A stretch of DNA of 64,000 nucleotides from Oxalobacteraceae bacterium (GCA_947448025.1 CANFLV010000007.1:82627-146626), one strand, 5' to 3'; shown: positions 9,060 through 19,410, counted from the first letter of the stretch. The notes: generated from the sequence alone by a model not told the origin. Numbers and translations: made by a program.

Positions 9060-9665
9060 TTGTTCGCCATTATTCAAGCTGCAGGCTGGCCGATCTGGTT
9101 CCTGCTGATCGCTTCGATCATTGCGCTGTCGCTGATTATCGAACGCTTATTGTACCTGCGCCGGGTGCAAATCCTGCCGCCGAAACTGCTCGAAGAAGTG
9201 ATCCGCGTCTATCACAATGGCAAGATCACGGCCGAGGTCGTGCAAAAGCTGGATCAGAGTTCACCGCTCGGCCACGTTCTGGCCGCAGCCCTGCGCAACA
9301 TCAATGCGCCGCGCGAGATCATGAAAGAAGCGATCGAAGAAGCGGGCAGGGGCACGGCGCACACGCTCGAACGTTTCCTGACGACCTTGGGCACGATCGC
9401 GTCGCTGGCGCCGCTGATGGGATTGTTCGGTACCATCGTCGGCATGATCGAGATTTTCGGTGCGCAAAACGCCGCCGGCGCGAATCCGGCGCAACTCGCA
9501 CATGGTATTTCTGTGGCCCTATATAACACCGCCTTCGGTATTGCCATCGCCATGCCGGCGCTGGTGTTTTACCGGCATTTTCGCGCCCTCGTCGACAGCT
9601 ACATTCTCGACATGGAGCAGCAAGCCGTGAAATTCGTCGACGTCGTGCACGGCGCGCGCAAGTAA
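9060..9665 (+). CDS. exbB: ExbB/TolQ/MotA-family proton channel subunit
   Basis: 201 residues, inner-membrane subunit that with ExbD converts proton motive force into work for TonB-dependent uptake (or Tol function). Three membrane helices are visible: ~8-28 (WPIWFLLIASIIALSLIIERLL) and a pair at ~115-140 (IASLAPLMGLFGTIVGMIEIF) and ~155-180 (ALYNTAFGIAIAMPALVFYRHF), with the family motif LAPLMGLFGTIVGMI. The start is TTG at 9060, supported by AAGGA 7 nt upstream; no ATG fits. exbD follows after 10 nt. No tonB lies next to it, so ExbB versus TolQ is a call made by length, the pairing with a single ExbD, and absence of tolA/tolB. Confidence 0.86.
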   Translation: MFAIIQAAGWPIWFLLIASIIALSLIIERLLYLRRVQILPPKLLEEVIRVYHNGKITAEVVQKLDQSSPLGHVLAAALRNINAPREIMKEAIEEAGRGTAHTLERFLTTLGTIASLAPLMGLFGTIVGMIEIFGAQNAAGANPAQLAHGISVALYNTAFGIAIAMPALVFYRHFRALVDSYILDMEQQAVKFVDVVHGARK

Positions 9666-9675
9666 GGCGGTGCGC

Positions 9676-10110
9676 ATGAATTTTCGAAAAGGCCGCCATC
9701 GCGAAGATCCGGAAATCAATCTGATTCCCTTCATCGACGTCTTGCTGGTGATCCTGATCTTCCTCATGGTCACGACTACGTATAGTAAATTCACGGCGCT
9801 GCAGATCACCCTACCCACGGCCGACGCCGAAAAGGCCATGCAGCGCCCCTTCGAGATCAATGTCGCCGTCGACGTGCAAGGCCGCTATGCGATCAATAAT
9901 GTGCGCGTTGCCGTGGCCGACCCTGCTGCTCTGGCGGAAGAGCTCAAAAATGCCGCCGCCGGCAAGACCGAAGCGACCAAGGATGCGGTCGTGATCATCA
10001 ATGCCGATGCACTGGCCACGCACCAGACGGTGATCAATGTGCTGGAAGCGGCGCGCCTGGCTGGCTTCGATAAAGTCACCTTCGCCGCGCAAACCCGCCG
10101 CAAGAAATAG
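9676..10110 (+). CDS. exbD: ExbD/TolR-family biopolymer transport protein
   Basis: 144 residues. A single N-terminal membrane helix (INLIPFIDVLLVILIFLMVTTTY) contains the proton-relay Asp in the PFIDVLLVILI motif, followed by a periplasmic domain (LQITLPTADAEKA ... DAVVIINADALATHQTVINVLEAARLAG). The track starts at GTG 9670, but AAGG lies only 2 nt before that codon and 8 nt before the ATG at 9676, so ATG is preferred. It forms the ExbBD complex with the upstream gene; lpxK follows 35 nt downstream, which suggests one long transcript. Confidence 0.87.
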   Translation: MNFRKGRHREDPEINLIPFIDVLLVILIFLMVTTTYSKFTALQITLPTADAEKAMQRPFEINVAVDVQGRYAINNVRVAVADPAALAEELKNAAAGKTEATKDAVVIINADALATHQTVINVLEAARLAGFDKVTFAAQTRRKK

Positions 10111-10145
10111 ACGACACCCAAACCAGCAGCAAAGGAATCCGCCGT

Positions 10146-11159
10146 TTGTCCTTCCAGCCATCCCGATTTGAATCCCTGATTACTGACAGCTGGTCGCGGC
10201 GTGGCGTGCTGGCCTGCGTTTTGTGGCCGCTGGCGCAGGTATTCGGCACCTTATCGGCATTGCGCCGCGCACTGTATCGACATGGACTCTTGCGCAGTCT
10301 GCGCCTGCCGATACCGGTGATCATCGTCGGTAATATTTTCATTGGTGGCACCGGCAAGACGCCCTTGACGATCTGGCTTGTCGACGCGCTGCGCGAGGCC
10401 GGCTTTTGCCCCGGCGTGATCGCGCGCGGCTATGGCGCGCAAGCGCACACGGCGCGTCCGGTCACGCCAGCCAGTTTGGCGCAGGAAGTCGGCGATGAAC
10501 CGCTGCTCATTGTTGGTCGTACTGGTGTGCCCATGGTCGTCGGGCGCGACCGCGTCGCTGCAGCGCAAGCACTGCTGGTGCTGCATCCTGAAGTCGACTT
10601 GATCATTTCCGACGACGGCTTGCAGCACTATCGCCTCGCCCGTGACATCGAAATTGTCCTCTGCGACAGTCGTGGCAATGGCAATGGCTGGCTGCTGCCG
10701 GCCGGTCCTTTGCGTGAAGCCGCCAGCCGTCGTCGTGATTTCAGCGTCGTCAATGGCGTCGATGCCGGTCCCGGCCAATTCACGATGCAGCTTCTCGGCC
10801 AGTTCGCCCAACAGTTAGCCGAGCCCCATCAGCGACTGCCGCTGGGCAGTCTGCCGCAGGCCGGTATGCTGGCGGCTGCCGGTATCGGCAACCCCGGGCG
10901 CTACTTTGCGCTGCTGCGGGATGCGGGTCTCGTCTTCGATGAATTGCCGCTGCCGGATCATTTTGCGTACACCGAAGATCCATTCGCAGGCCTGTCGGCG
11001 CAGATCATCCTGATCACAGAGAAGGATGCAGTAAAATGTCGTCAACATCCGGAGCTGAAAAATGACCCGCGCATCTGGGTCGTACCGGTCGAAGCGCACA
11101 TCGATGCTGCGCTCGCTGAACAAATAGTGGAGAAACTGCGTGGATACCCGATTGCTTGA
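10146..11159 (+). CDS. lpxK: Tetraacyldisaccharide 4'-kinase
   Basis: 337 residues. Phosphorylates the 4' position of the lipid A disaccharide at the inner-membrane cytoplasmic face, the sixth step of lipid A synthesis. An N-terminal membrane-associated helix precedes a P-loop ([16 protein letters not shown], ~residue 63). Further conserved pieces are [52 protein letters not shown] and the late [10 protein letters not shown]. The start is TTG (10146) with AAGGAAT upstream. Its 3' end overlaps the Trm112-like gene by 20 nt, and kdsB follows, so this is a lipid A/Kdo operon. Confidence 0.95.
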   Translation: MSFQPSRFESLITDSWSRRGVLACVLWPLAQVFGTLSALRRALYRHGLLRSLRLPIPVIIVGNIFIGGTGKTPLTIWLVDALREAGFCPGVIARGYGAQAHTARPVTPASLAQEVGDEPLLIVGRTGVPMVVGRDRVAAAQALLVLHPEVDLIISDDGLQHYRLARDIEIVLCDSRGNGNGWLLPAGPLREAASRRRDFSVVNGVDAGPGQFTMQLLGQFAQQLAEPHQRLPLGSLPQAGMLAAAGIGNPGRYFALLRDAGLVFDELPLPDHFAYTEDPFAGLSAQIILITEKDAVKCRQHPELKNDPRIWVVPVEAHIDAALAEQIVEKLRGYPIA

Positions 11160-11328
11160 TATTCTTGTCTGCCCGATCTGCAAGGGGCCGCTGACGCTGG
11201 ACAAAAAAGCCCAGGAGCTGAGCTGCAATGCCGACAAACTGGCCTTTCCGATCCGTGACGGTATTCCCATCATGTGGGTCGATCAGGCGCGTGACCTGAA
11301 TGCGCCGACGGCAGCTGTCGCCGACTGA
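11140..11328 (+). CDS. Trm112-family small zinc-ribbon-like protein
   Basis: 62 residues, GTG start. The family signature is [25 protein letters not shown], with CPxCK near the N-terminus and a further Cys, followed by [13 protein letters not shown]. Bacterial members of this family sit between lpxK and kdsB exactly as here, and the eukaryotic relative activates methyltransferases; the bacterial role is not settled. Starts inside the end of lpxK and ends 4 nt before kdsB, so the three are almost surely cotranslated. Confidence 0.9.
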   Translation: MDTRLLDILVCPICKGPLTLDKKAQELSCNADKLAFPIRDGIPIMWVDQARDLNAPTAAVAD

Positions 11329-11332
11329 AGTG

Positions 11333-12085
11333 ATGGCCTTTACCGTCGTTATCCCGGCGCGCCTCGCCTCGACCCGACTGCCCAATAAGCCACTGGCGGA
11401 CCTCGGCGGCAAACCCATGGTCGTGCGCGTGGCCGAGCGCGCGAAACTGGCCGGTGCCGCGCAAGTGATCGTCGCCACTGATCATGCCGATATCGTCGCT
11501 GCCTGCCGCGAGCACGGCGTCATCACGCAGATAACGCGCGCCGACCATCCCTCCGGCACCGACCGCATCGCGGAAGTCGCGCTGGCACTGGGCTTGCCAG
11601 CCGATGCCGTCGTGGTCAATGTACAAGGCGACGAGCCGCTGATCGAACCGGCGCTGATCAAGGCGACTGCCGCCTGTATCACGGCCGGCGTGCCGATGGC
11701 GACTGCAGCGCATGCCATCCATGTCGCCGCCGATGTCTTTAATCCGAATGTGGTGAAGGTCGTGCTCGACAAGAATGGCCGCGCCCTGTATTTTTCGCGC
11801 GCGGCGATCCCCTGGCATCGCGACGGTTTTGCGCTGTCACATGAGACGCTGCCGGCGGGCTATGCGCCATTACGTCACATCGGCATTTACGCTTACACCC
11901 AGGCTTTTTTGCAAGCTTATCCGACGCTGTCGCAGTCGCCATTGGAACAAGTCGAAGCGCTCGAGCAGCTGCGCGTGCTCTGGCATGGCTACCCGATCGC
12001 AGTGCATATTACGGACACGGTGCCGGCTGCCGGCGTCGATACTGCAGAGGATCTGGTGCGGGTAAAACAGTTTTTTGCGGGCTAA
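11333..12085 (+). CDS. kdsB: 3-deoxy-manno-octulosonate cytidylyltransferase
   Basis: 250 residues. Activates Kdo with CTP to CMP-Kdo, the donor for the LPS inner core. Nucleotide-binding N-terminus [26 protein letters not shown]; further family motifs [22 protein letters not shown] and [12 protein letters not shown]; and the Kdo-site region [14 protein letters not shown] and HIGIYAY. The track start at 11300 would overlap the preceding gene; the ATG at 11333 matches family N-termini. Works with lpxK two genes upstream. Confidence 0.95.
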   Translation: MAFTVVIPARLASTRLPNKPLADLGGKPMVVRVAERAKLAGAAQVIVATDHADIVAACREHGVITQITRADHPSGTDRIAEVALALGLPADAVVVNVQGDEPLIEPALIKATAACITAGVPMATAAHAIHVAADVFNPNVVKVVLDKNGRALYFSRAAIPWHRDGFALSHETLPAGYAPLRHIGIYAYTQAFLQAYPTLSQSPLEQVEALEQLRVLWHGYPIAVHITDTVPAAGVDTAEDLVRVKQFFAG

Positions 12086-12222
12086 GTTGATGTAATTCAC
12101 GCCCGAAACGATGCGCCATTAAATTTTTGTGGTAAGTTTCATGCAAAGTTAATGTGTAAAAATATAACGAAGTATCCGTAGAGGCCCTCAGATAATGGCC
12201 AAAGCGGGTAATTAGAGACTAG

Positions 12223-12948
<726 letters not shown>

Positions 12949-12952
12949 GGAA

Positions 12953-12981
12953 AAGCGGACCGCAGTGTCCGCTTTTTTTTT
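12953..12981 (+). terminator. Terminator of adk
   Basis: AAGCGGAC-cgca(gt)-GTCCGCTT stem followed by about nine T, immediately after adk. The remaining 12982-13222 gap before hppA holds no gene or clear site that I can support. Confidence 0.92.
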
Positions 12982-13222
12982 GCTCAATGAAAAGAACGCA
13001 ACAAGTGCAGACAGTTGAAGCCAGCCCGGGCACTCCAATATAAAAGGGCAAGGTAAAGTTTCGCAGTACGCAGCAAGCGGAGTGAGACAAATGCGAGTTG
13101 GCCTGTAGGGTTCCGCCGTATTTGTTGTGCGCCGTGTCTCGTAGTCGAATGGCGCGCCGGTCGCACGGAATATTGTCGGCAGGCGGCCGAACTTTGTCGC
13201 AAAAAATATGGAGGAGTCAACC

Positions 13223-15385
13223 ATGGCAACAGCAGGTTTGTGGTTCGCCGTAGCATGTGGCGTCATTGCCGTGATCTACGGCATGGCAACGCGCAGTTGG
13301 ATCCTGAAGCAGGATCCCGGCAATGCGCGCATGCAGGAAATCGCTGCCGCGATCCAGACAGGCGCTGCCGCCTATCTGGCGCGGCAATATCGCACCATCG
13401 CAACTGTCGGCGCGGTCCTATTCGTGGCCATCGCGCTGCTCCCGGGTCTGGGTTTGACGACGGCATTGGGATTCCTGCTCGGAGCGGTCCTCTCCGGCGC
13501 CTGTGGCTTCATCGGCATGAATGTCTCGGTGCGCGCGAACGTGCGCACGGCGCAGGCGGCGACCAAAGGTATGAATGAAGCCTTGAATGTCGCCTTCAAG
13601 GGCGGGGCGATTACCGGCATGTTAGTGGTCGGCCTTGGCCTGCTCGGTGTGACGCTGTTCTTCTGGTACCTCAACACGGCGGCTCACACCGGCGCAGCCA
13701 CCCAGCATGATGTCTTGAAACCCTTGATCGGCCTGGCCTTCGGCGCGTCATTGATCTCCATTTTTGCGCGACTTGGTGGCGGTATTTTTACCAAGGGTGC
13801 CGATGTCGGCGCCGATCTGGTCGGCAAAGTCGAAGCCGGCATTCCGGAAGACGATCCGCGTAATCCTGCCGTCATCGCCGATAACGTCGGCGACAATGTC
13901 GGTGACTGCGCCGGCATGGCTGCGGATCTATTTGAAACCTATGTCGTCACATTGATCGCTACCATGCTGCTCGGCGCGCTCGTGGTCAAGGGTTTCGAAG
14001 CCGAGGCCGTGCTGTATCCGCTGATGCTGGGCGCCGTCTCCATCCTCGCCTCGATCGTCGGCTGCTCAATGGTCAAGGCGCAGCCGGGCAAGAAAATCAT
14101 GTCGGCCCTGTACCTGGGTCTGTGGTGGGCGGCCGGCCTGTCCATGATCGGATTTGCGGTCGTGACCTGGCAGGTAATGCCGGCAGAAATGCGCGTGTCC
14201 ATGCTCGGTTCAACCCTGGTCGGCATCGTCTTGACAGGGCTCATGGTCTACATCACCGAGTACTATACAGGCACCGATTTCGCGCCTGTCCAGCATGTGG
14301 CGCAGGCTTCAACCACAGGCCATGGCACCAACATCATCGCCGGACTTGGCGTCTCGATGAAATCGACGGCCTATCCGGTGCTGGCAGTCTGCGTGGCGAT
14401 TCTCGTGTCTTACCAGCTCGGCGGCCTGTATGGCATCGCCATTGCCGCGACCTCAATGCTGTCAATGGCGGGCATCATCGTCGCGCTCGACGCGTATGGC
14501 CCGATCACGGATAACGCTGGCGGCATCGCCGAAATGTCGCACATGCCGGAGTCGGTGCGCGCCATTACCGATCCGCTCGATGCGGTCGGCAATACCACCA
14601 AGGCCGTCACAAAAGGCTACGCGATTGGTTCTGCCGGACTCGCCGCCCTTGTGCTGTTTGCCGATTACACGCATGCGCTGGATTCGGTCGGCAAGAGCAC
14701 GTCCTTTGATTTGTCCAATCCCCTGGTCATCGTCGGCCTGTTCATAGGCGGGCTGATTCCCTACCTGTTTGGCGCGATGGCGATGGAGGCGGTCGGGCGT
14801 GCCGCCGGCGCCGTCGTGGTCGAAGTGCGACGGCAGTTCCGCGATATCAAGGGCATCATGGATGGCAGCGGCAAGCCTGAATATGACAAGGCCGTCGACA
14901 TGCTCACCACGGCCGCGATAAAGGAAATGATCGTGCCTTCACTCTTGCCAGTGATCGTGCCAATTCTCGTAGGCCTCATTCTTGGACCAGCAGCGCTGGG
15001 CGGCTTGCTCATGGGCGCCATCGTCACCGGCCTGTTTGTGGCGATCTCGATGACGACCGGCGGGGGCGCGTGGGACAACGCGAAAAAATATATCGAAGAT
15101 GGTCATCATGGTGGCAAAGGCTCAGAGGCGCACAAGGCGGCCGTGACGGGTGATACGGTCGGAGACCCCTACAAGGACACGGCCGGACCCGCCGTCAATC
15201 CGCTCATCAAGATCATCAATATCGTTGCCTTGCTGCTGGTGCCCTTGTTGCCGGCGACTGGCATGCATATCGATAGTGGCCATGTGGCGGTCGCAGCGGC
15301 AGCGGTGGCAAAGGTGGCGCCAGCACCAGTCATGCCCGCCGCTGAACCGACGGCATCGGCAGTGCCGGCATCGGTCAAACCTTAA
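13223..15385 (+). CDS. hppA: Membrane proton-translocating pyrophosphatase, K+-independent type
   Basis: 720 residues with about 16 membrane helices. Couples hydrolysis of inorganic pyrophosphate to proton export across the inner membrane. Substrate and metal motifs are present ([26 protein letters not shown] is the canonical DVGADLVGK region; [19 protein letters not shown]). The motif [10 protein letters not shown] has Lys where K+-dependent enzymes carry Ala, marking the K+-independent class. The track begins at 13208, but GGAGGAG lies just downstream of that ATG and 6 nt before the ATG at 13223, which is chosen. The last ~40 residues are an Ala/Pro/Val-rich tail ([15 protein letters not shown]) not usual in the family. 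Confidence 0.95.
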   Translation: MATAGLWFAVACGVIAVIYGMATRSWILKQDPGNARMQEIAAAIQTGAAAYLARQYRTIATVGAVLFVAIALLPGLGLTTALGFLLGAVLSGACGFIGMNVSVRANVRTAQAATKGMNEALNVAFKGGAITGMLVVGLGLLGVTLFFWYLNTAAHTGAATQHDVLKPLIGLAFGASLISIFARLGGGIFTKGADVGADLVGKVEAGIPEDDPRNPAVIADNVGDNVGDCAGMAADLFETYVVTLIATMLLGALVVKGFEAEAVLYPLMLGAVSILASIVGCSMVKAQPGKKIMSALYLGLWWAAGLSMIGFAVVTWQVMPAEMRVSMLGSTLVGIVLTGLMVYITEYYTGTDFAPVQHVAQASTTGHGTNIIAGLGVSMKSTAYPVLAVCVAILVSYQLGGLYGIAIAATSMLSMAGIIVALDAYGPITDNAGGIAEMSHMPESVRAITDPLDAVGNTTKAVTKGYAIGSAGLAALVLFADYTHALDSVGKSTSFDLSNPLVIVGLFIGGLIPYLFGAMAMEAVGRAAGAVVVEVRRQFRDIKGIMDGSGKPEYDKAVDMLTTAAIKEMIVPSLLPVIVPILVGLILGPAALGGLLMGAIVTGLFVAISMTTGGGAWDNAKKYIEDGHHGGKGSEAHKAAVTGDTVGDPYKDTAGPAVNPLIKIINIVALLLVPLLPATGMHIDSGHVAVAAAAVAKVAPAPVMPAAEPTASAVPASVKP

Positions 15386-15399
15386 TCGTTCTCAAGTTC

Positions 15400-15425
15400 A
15401 AAAGGCAGCCGCGGCTGCCTTTTTG
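15400..15425 (+). terminator. Terminator of hppA
   Basis: AAAGGCAGC-cgcg-GCTGCCTTTTT hairpin with T-run, 16 nt after the hppA stop. Confidence 0.9.
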
Positions 15426-15513
15426 TTTGTGCGCGGCAATTGTCGCTGGAATGATTGTGAGCCTGCGCGAATGTGTGCATCATTATCTTTTTTCATCATT
15501 TACAGAGGTCGTC

Positions 15514-16272
15514 ATGCAAATCCAGGACAACGTTTTCATCATCACCGGCGGCGCATCCGGTCTCGGTAGTGCTACTGCGCGCATGCTCGCAGGACTTGGC
15601 GGCAAGGTCGTGCTGGCTGACGTGCAGGTCGAAGCAGGTGAAAAGCTGGCAGCCGAACTGCATGGCAGCTTTGTGAAATGCGATGTCACTGCCGAAGCTG
15701 ACGGTATGGCCGTGGTCGCCGCAGCCACGGCAATGGGCACCCTGCGTGGCCTCGTTAATTGCGCTGGCGTCGCACCGGCCGTGAAAACCTTGGGTAAGGA
15801 AGGGCCGCATCCGCTGGACGTATTCCAGCGCACCATCGCCATCAACCTGATCGGCACCTTCAACATGGCTCGCCTGGCAGCAGCGGCGATGGCAAAAAAT
15901 GAGGTCACAGCTGACGGCGAGCGCGGCGTGATCATTAATACTGCATCGGTAGCGGCCTTCGATGGTCAGATGGGCCAGGTCGCTTATGGCGCATCAAAAG
16001 CAGCCGTGGCAGGCATGACCCTGCCGATGGCGCGCGACCTGTCACGCAATGCGATCCGCGTGATGACGATCGCGCCGGGAATTTTCGAAACGCCCATGTT
16101 GCTCGGTATGCCGCAGGAAGTGCAGGATGCCTTGGGCGCGATGGTGCCGTTCCCGCCGCGCCTCGGTCGTCCGGCTGAATATGCGCAGCTAGCCCGTTCG
16201 ATTTTCGAAAACGTCATGCTCAATGGCGAAACTATCCGTCTCGATGGCGCCATCCGCATGGCGGCAAAATAA
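15514..16272 (+). CDS. Short-chain dehydrogenase, 3-hydroxyacyl-CoA dehydrogenase type 2-like
   Basis: 252 residues, classical SDR. NAD-binding [15 protein letters not shown] at residues ~10-24, NCAGVAP (NNAG-type), Ser in [12 protein letters not shown] and catalytic YGASK. The closest recognisable group is the HSD17B10/FabG-like 3-hydroxyacyl-CoA dehydrogenases ([23 protein letters not shown] is characteristic), which act in beta-oxidation or branched acyl-CoA breakdown. The start at ATG 15514 has AGAGG upstream; the track start (15427) lies in the hppA terminator region. Single gene, no acyl-CoA partner nearby. Confidence 0.88.
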   Translation: MQIQDNVFIITGGASGLGSATARMLAGLGGKVVLADVQVEAGEKLAAELHGSFVKCDVTAEADGMAVVAAATAMGTLRGLVNCAGVAPAVKTLGKEGPHPLDVFQRTIAINLIGTFNMARLAAAAMAKNEVTADGERGVIINTASVAAFDGQMGQVAYGASKAAVAGMTLPMARDLSRNAIRVMTIAPGIFETPMLLGMPQEVQDALGAMVPFPPRLGRPAEYAQLARSIFENVMLNGETIRLDGAIRMAAK

Positions 16273-16357
16273 GATCACCCGGCATCGCAGGATAATTCTT
16301 GTGGTGCCGATGCAGTCCTTGCTCCACAAAAATGCCAGTCCCTGATAATCTTTGCCT

Positions 16358-17584
16358 ATGGGACTCAAAAAGAAAACAGGCTTGGTATTGTCGGGAGGCG
16401 GCGCACGCGCGGCCTACCAGGTCGGTGTCTTGCAAGGCATCGCGAAAATCCTCGGCGAAGCCGGCATGCCGTCGGAGAAAAATCCCTACGATATCATTTG
16501 CGGCACCTCCGCCGGCGCGATCAATGCCACGGCGCTGGCCTGTCGCGCCGATGACTTTGGCGATAGCTTGAGCAAGGTCGTGCAGGTCTGGGAAAATTTC
16601 AGTGCCGAACAAGTCTATCGCGCCGACTCCCTCGGCGTATTGCGTTCAGGTGCACGATGGCTGTCGCTGATGTCGTTTGGCTGGCTGCTACGCACATGGC
16701 GCGCCAATCCACCCAATTCCCTCCTCAACAATAGTCCGCTCTCGGACCTCTTGTCGCGCATGCTCGATTTTTCGCGGCTGCAGAAGGCCCTCAGTAACGG
16801 CTCGCTCCACGCGCTGGCTGTGACGGCTTCGTCCTATAGCGCGGGCGACCATCTTACTTTTTACCAAACCGATGCGCCCATCGAACCCTGGGTGCGCCAG
16901 CAGCGTCTGGCCCTGCGCAGTCGTATTGGCATTGATCATTTGCTGGCCTCGTCCGCCATTCCGCTGGTATTTCCTGCGACGCCCATCGATTGCCAGGGCC
17001 ATCGCGAATATTTTGGTGACGGCTCGATGCGCCAGACCGCGCCGATTTCGCCGGCCATCCATCTTGGTGCCGACAAAGTCCTCATCATTGGCGCCGGCCG
17101 TATGAGCGAGCCGGTACGTGTGACGCCAGAATTCGCCAGCTATCCGAGTCTTGCGCAAGTAGCCGGTCATGCCATGTCGAGCATCTTTCTTGACAGCCTG
17201 TCGGTCGATATCGAGCGCATGAACAGAATTAACCTCACGCTGTCCATGCTCAACGAAGAGCAGCTCGCGAAAACGACGCTGCGTCCGATCGAAATGCTGA
17301 CCATTGCGCCTTCACAGCGCATCGATGAAATCGCCAGCCGTCATGTCGGCAGTCTGCCTGCGCCGGTACGCATGATGCTCGGTGGCATAGGCGCGACCGA
17401 AGCGCGTGGCGCGGCGCTGGCTTCCTATCTCTTGTTCGAAGCAAGCTATACCCGCGAATTGATGGCGCTGGGTCGGCATGATGCACAGGCCCACCGCGGC
17501 GAGGTGCTGAAATTTTTTGATTTGTCCAATAGCGGCGCGGTTCAGGACGTCGCTGCGGAACGGGCTATGTCATTCGCAATTTAG
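16358..17584 (+). CDS. Patatin-like phospholipase
   Basis: 408 residues. Predicted Ser-Asp dyad lipid acyl hydrolase. Oxyanion motif SGGGARAAYQVGVLQ at ~14-28, nucleophile elbow CGTSAGAINATAL (GxSxG) at ~50, and the catalytic Asp in YFGDGSMRQTAPISPAI (DG-G/A/S form). N-terminus is Lys-rich with no signal peptide, so it is probably cytosolic or membrane-associated. The TTG at 16352 is ignored in favour of ATG 16358. Its stop codon overlaps the stop of the convergent PVYV gene by 4 nt, and there is no terminator between them. Confidence 0.9.
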   Translation: MGLKKKTGLVLSGGGARAAYQVGVLQGIAKILGEAGMPSEKNPYDIICGTSAGAINATALACRADDFGDSLSKVVQVWENFSAEQVYRADSLGVLRSGARWLSLMSFGWLLRTWRANPPNSLLNNSPLSDLLSRMLDFSRLQKALSNGSLHALAVTASSYSAGDHLTFYQTDAPIEPWVRQQRLALRSRIGIDHLLASSAIPLVFPATPIDCQGHREYFGDGSMRQTAPISPAIHLGADKVLIIGAGRMSEPVRVTPEFASYPSLAQVAGHAMSSIFLDSLSVDIERMNRINLTLSMLNEEQLAKTTLRPIEMLTIAPSQRIDEIASRHVGSLPAPVRMMLGGIGATEARGAALASYLLFEASYTRELMALGRHDAQAHRGEVLKFFDLSNSGAVQDVAAERAMSFAI

Positions 17585-17907
17585 CGATGGCCATGCTCAT
17601 GACCATGGCCATGATTGCCATGACCATGGCCGCGATACTCCTGCACATAATAGGGCTGCTGATAATAGTTCTGATACTGCACCATCGCCACAGGCGAGGC
17701 ATACGATTGCACATACACCGGCTGTGGCGCGACATAGACGCGCTGTGGTGCGACATAGACTGGCTGCGGGACATAGACCGGTTGGGCATAGGGCGTACCC
17801 ATGGAGACGGACCAGTTCACATGTTGTGCGAGCGCTAAGGGTGACTGCAGTAACAGTGCAGTGCCGGCGACCAGGAGTGCGATGGAGAGGGGCGTGCGGA
17901 TTTTCAT
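17581..17907 (-). CDS. Small secreted PVYV-repeat, His/Gly-tailed protein
   Basis: 108 residues, unknown function. Signal peptide MKIRTPLSIALLVAGTALLLQSPLALAQ; then PVYV repeats (AQPVYVPQPVYVAPQRVYV), a Tyr/Gln-rich stretch (QYQNYYQQPYYVQEY), and a His/Gly tail (GHGHGNHGHGHEHGHR) likely to bind transition metals. The track start at 17922 is a TTG; the in-frame ATG at 17907 gives a canonical signal peptide and is preferred. It resembles the 2829-3326 protein in layout but lacks the Asp repeats. Exported, probably periplasmic or surface. Confidence 0.75.
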   Translation of the reverse strand: MKIRTPLSIALLVAGTALLLQSPLALAQHVNWSVSMGTPYAQPVYVPQPVYVAPQRVYVAPQPVYVQSYASPVAMVQYQNYYQQPYYVQEYRGHGHGNHGHGHEHGHR

Positions 17908-18273
17908 GGCGATGGCTTTCAATGAATGCGGGGCGGGACTTACAGGTATTAAACGCCGCCGCCGGCATTTCAGGTGACCTCGTCAGGCAAGCCATCGGTA
18001 AGTAGTGCAAGCAGATGTATCATTGTCAAATTGACATTTAATGTCGGCATCCTGCATAGAAAAAATGGGACATTTCCGCGTCTTGTGCCTCTAACGCTGT
18101 TGCAGCGCAAGAAGTAGCGGTTGATTCGCACTGGACAAAACGTTACGCTAGAGTACTTTCGTGCTAAAAAAATATAATTAGAATAATAAGTTCCGGATAG
18201 TCAAAGATTAAGTATGCGAATTGAGTCACTGTATAACATCACCGCGCCTTCAACCGCGCATGTCGAGGGAGAA
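17908..18273. other. 366-nt gap between divergent PVYV and barstar genes
   Basis: No gene supported here. It contains a 6-1-6 palindrome TGTCAA-A-TTGACA at 18024-18036 (one arm is a -35-like TTGACA) and an A/T-rich block with TATAAT at 18173-18178 ahead of barstar. An ATG at 18214 is in frame with barstar but has no RBS. Confidence 0.5.
18173..18178 (+). promoter_or_regulatory. Possible -10 element for barstar gene
   Basis: TATAAT within an A/T-rich block about 95 nt before the chosen start; no good -35 at standard spacing. Confidence 0.35.
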
Positions 18274-18672
18274 ATGAATCTGCTTAAAACCGTGCCGCCC
18301 AATCTGGTGCAGTCGATTCGTGCGTTCCGGGCGACCGACCTGCAGCTTGAAGCGGCGCGTCTTGGGCAGCACTTCCTGTACGCTTACTGTGCCGATACGA
18401 CAACGCGGCAGCAGGTGTCTTCCGCGATCGCGCAGGCATTTCACTTTCCGCGCCAGTTCGGCAAAAATGTGGACCTGCTGCGCCAATGCCTGACCGTGCT
18501 GGCGCACAAGGCCGGACCGCAGTCGGGTTTCCTGGTCGTGCTCGAACAATTACCGAATACGCCGAAATTTGACAAGGAAGCCCGCGAAACCCTGCTCGAT
18601 GTGTTCCGCGATGCAGCTGATTTCTGGGCCGACAAGAAGGTCGCTTTCAGGGTGTTTTACTCATTTCAGTAA
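18274..18672 (+). CDS. Barstar-family protein (RNase inhibitor fold)
   Basis: 132 residues. The barstar domain is clear: ARLGQHFLYAYCADTTTRQQVSSAIAQAFHFPRQFGKNVDLLRQCLTVL, with the FP..FG.N.DAL-type core (FPRQFGKNVDLL). Classical barstar inhibits the barnase RNase by direct binding. The ATG at 18274 has a strong RBS (GAGGGAG) and is chosen over the upstream ATG 18214 (20 residues longer, no RBS). No barnase-like RNase gene or toxin is adjacent, so this could be an orphan immunity gene or a housekeeping regulator. Confidence 0.85.
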   Translation: MNLLKTVPPNLVQSIRAFRATDLQLEAARLGQHFLYAYCADTTTRQQVSSAIAQAFHFPRQFGKNVDLLRQCLTVLAHKAGPQSGFLVVLEQLPNTPKFDKEARETLLDVFRDAADFWADKKVAFRVFYSFQ

Positions 18673-18726
18673 GTTATTTTTAGCAGAAGCCGCCATCCCT
18701 GAAGTTCAGCCGCCTGTCAGCGTTGT

Positions 18727-18756
18727 TTGAGGCCCGGGCACGCCGTACGGTACAAT
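18727..18756 (+). promoter_or_regulatory. Putative sigma-70 promoter of purN, possibly leaderless
   Basis: TTGAGG, 18-nt spacer, TACAAT. Transcription would begin about 7 nt after the -10, at or next to the ATG at 18764. Confidence 0.55.
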
Positions 18757-18763
18757 GCGCCCC

Positions 18764-19378
18764 ATGAGAAATATCGTTATCCTGATTTCCGGGCGTGGTA
18801 CGAACATGCAGGCGATCGTTGACGCTGCCAGTGTCGAGAAATGGCCCGCAAGAATTGCCGCGATTATCAGTAACAAGGCTGGGGCGGAAGGGCTGGCCTT
18901 CGCCACGCAAAAGAACATTCCGACGGCCGTTGTGGCCAATACCGATTACGCGACGCGTGAAGCATTCGATATCGCTTTGCAGCAGGTGATCGACAGCTTC
19001 CAGCCGGATCTGGTCGTGCTGGCCGGTTTCATGCGTATCCTCAGCAATGAATTCGTCCATCACTATGACGCGCGCATGCTGAACATCCATCCTTCGCTGC
19101 TGCCGAGTTTCCCTGGCCTTGCGACGCATCGCCAGGCGCTCGACGCCGGCGTGAAGGTGCATGGCGCGACTGTGCATTTTGTCACAGCCGAGCTTGACCA
19201 TGGACCGATCGTGGCACAGGTCGTCGTGCCAGTGCTGGCTGGGGATACCGAAGCGAGCCTGGCCGAACGGGTATTGGCCGAAGAACATATTATTTATCCA
19301 CGTGCAGTACGCTGGTTCATCGAAGGGCATTTGCACCTCGAGAATAACCATGTGCAAGTGGCTGCCGCCGCACGCTAA
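18764..19378 (+). CDS. purN: Phosphoribosylglycinamide formyltransferase
   Basis: 204 residues. Transfers formyl from 10-formyl-THF to GAR in purine synthesis. Phosphate-binding ISGRGTNMQAIVDA at the N-terminus; active site NIHPSLLPSFPGLATHRQALDAGVKVHGATVHFVTAELDHGPI contains the catalytic Asn-His-Asp set. ATG 18755 lies inside the predicted -10 element, so ATG 18764 (MRNIVILISG) is taken; no Shine-Dalgarno precedes either. The RsmB-type methyltransferase starts 32 nt later. Confidence 0.94.
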   Translation: MRNIVILISGRGTNMQAIVDAASVEKWPARIAAIISNKAGAEGLAFATQKNIPTAVVANTDYATREAFDIALQQVIDSFQPDLVVLAGFMRILSNEFVHHYDARMLNIHPSLLPSFPGLATHRQALDAGVKVHGATVHFVTAELDHGPIVAQVVVPVLAGDTEASLAERVLAEEHIIYPRAVRWFIEGHLHLENNHVQVAAAAR

Positions 19379-19410
19379 CAAGAGTCAATCAGAGTCATTA
19401 AGGAATTTGC

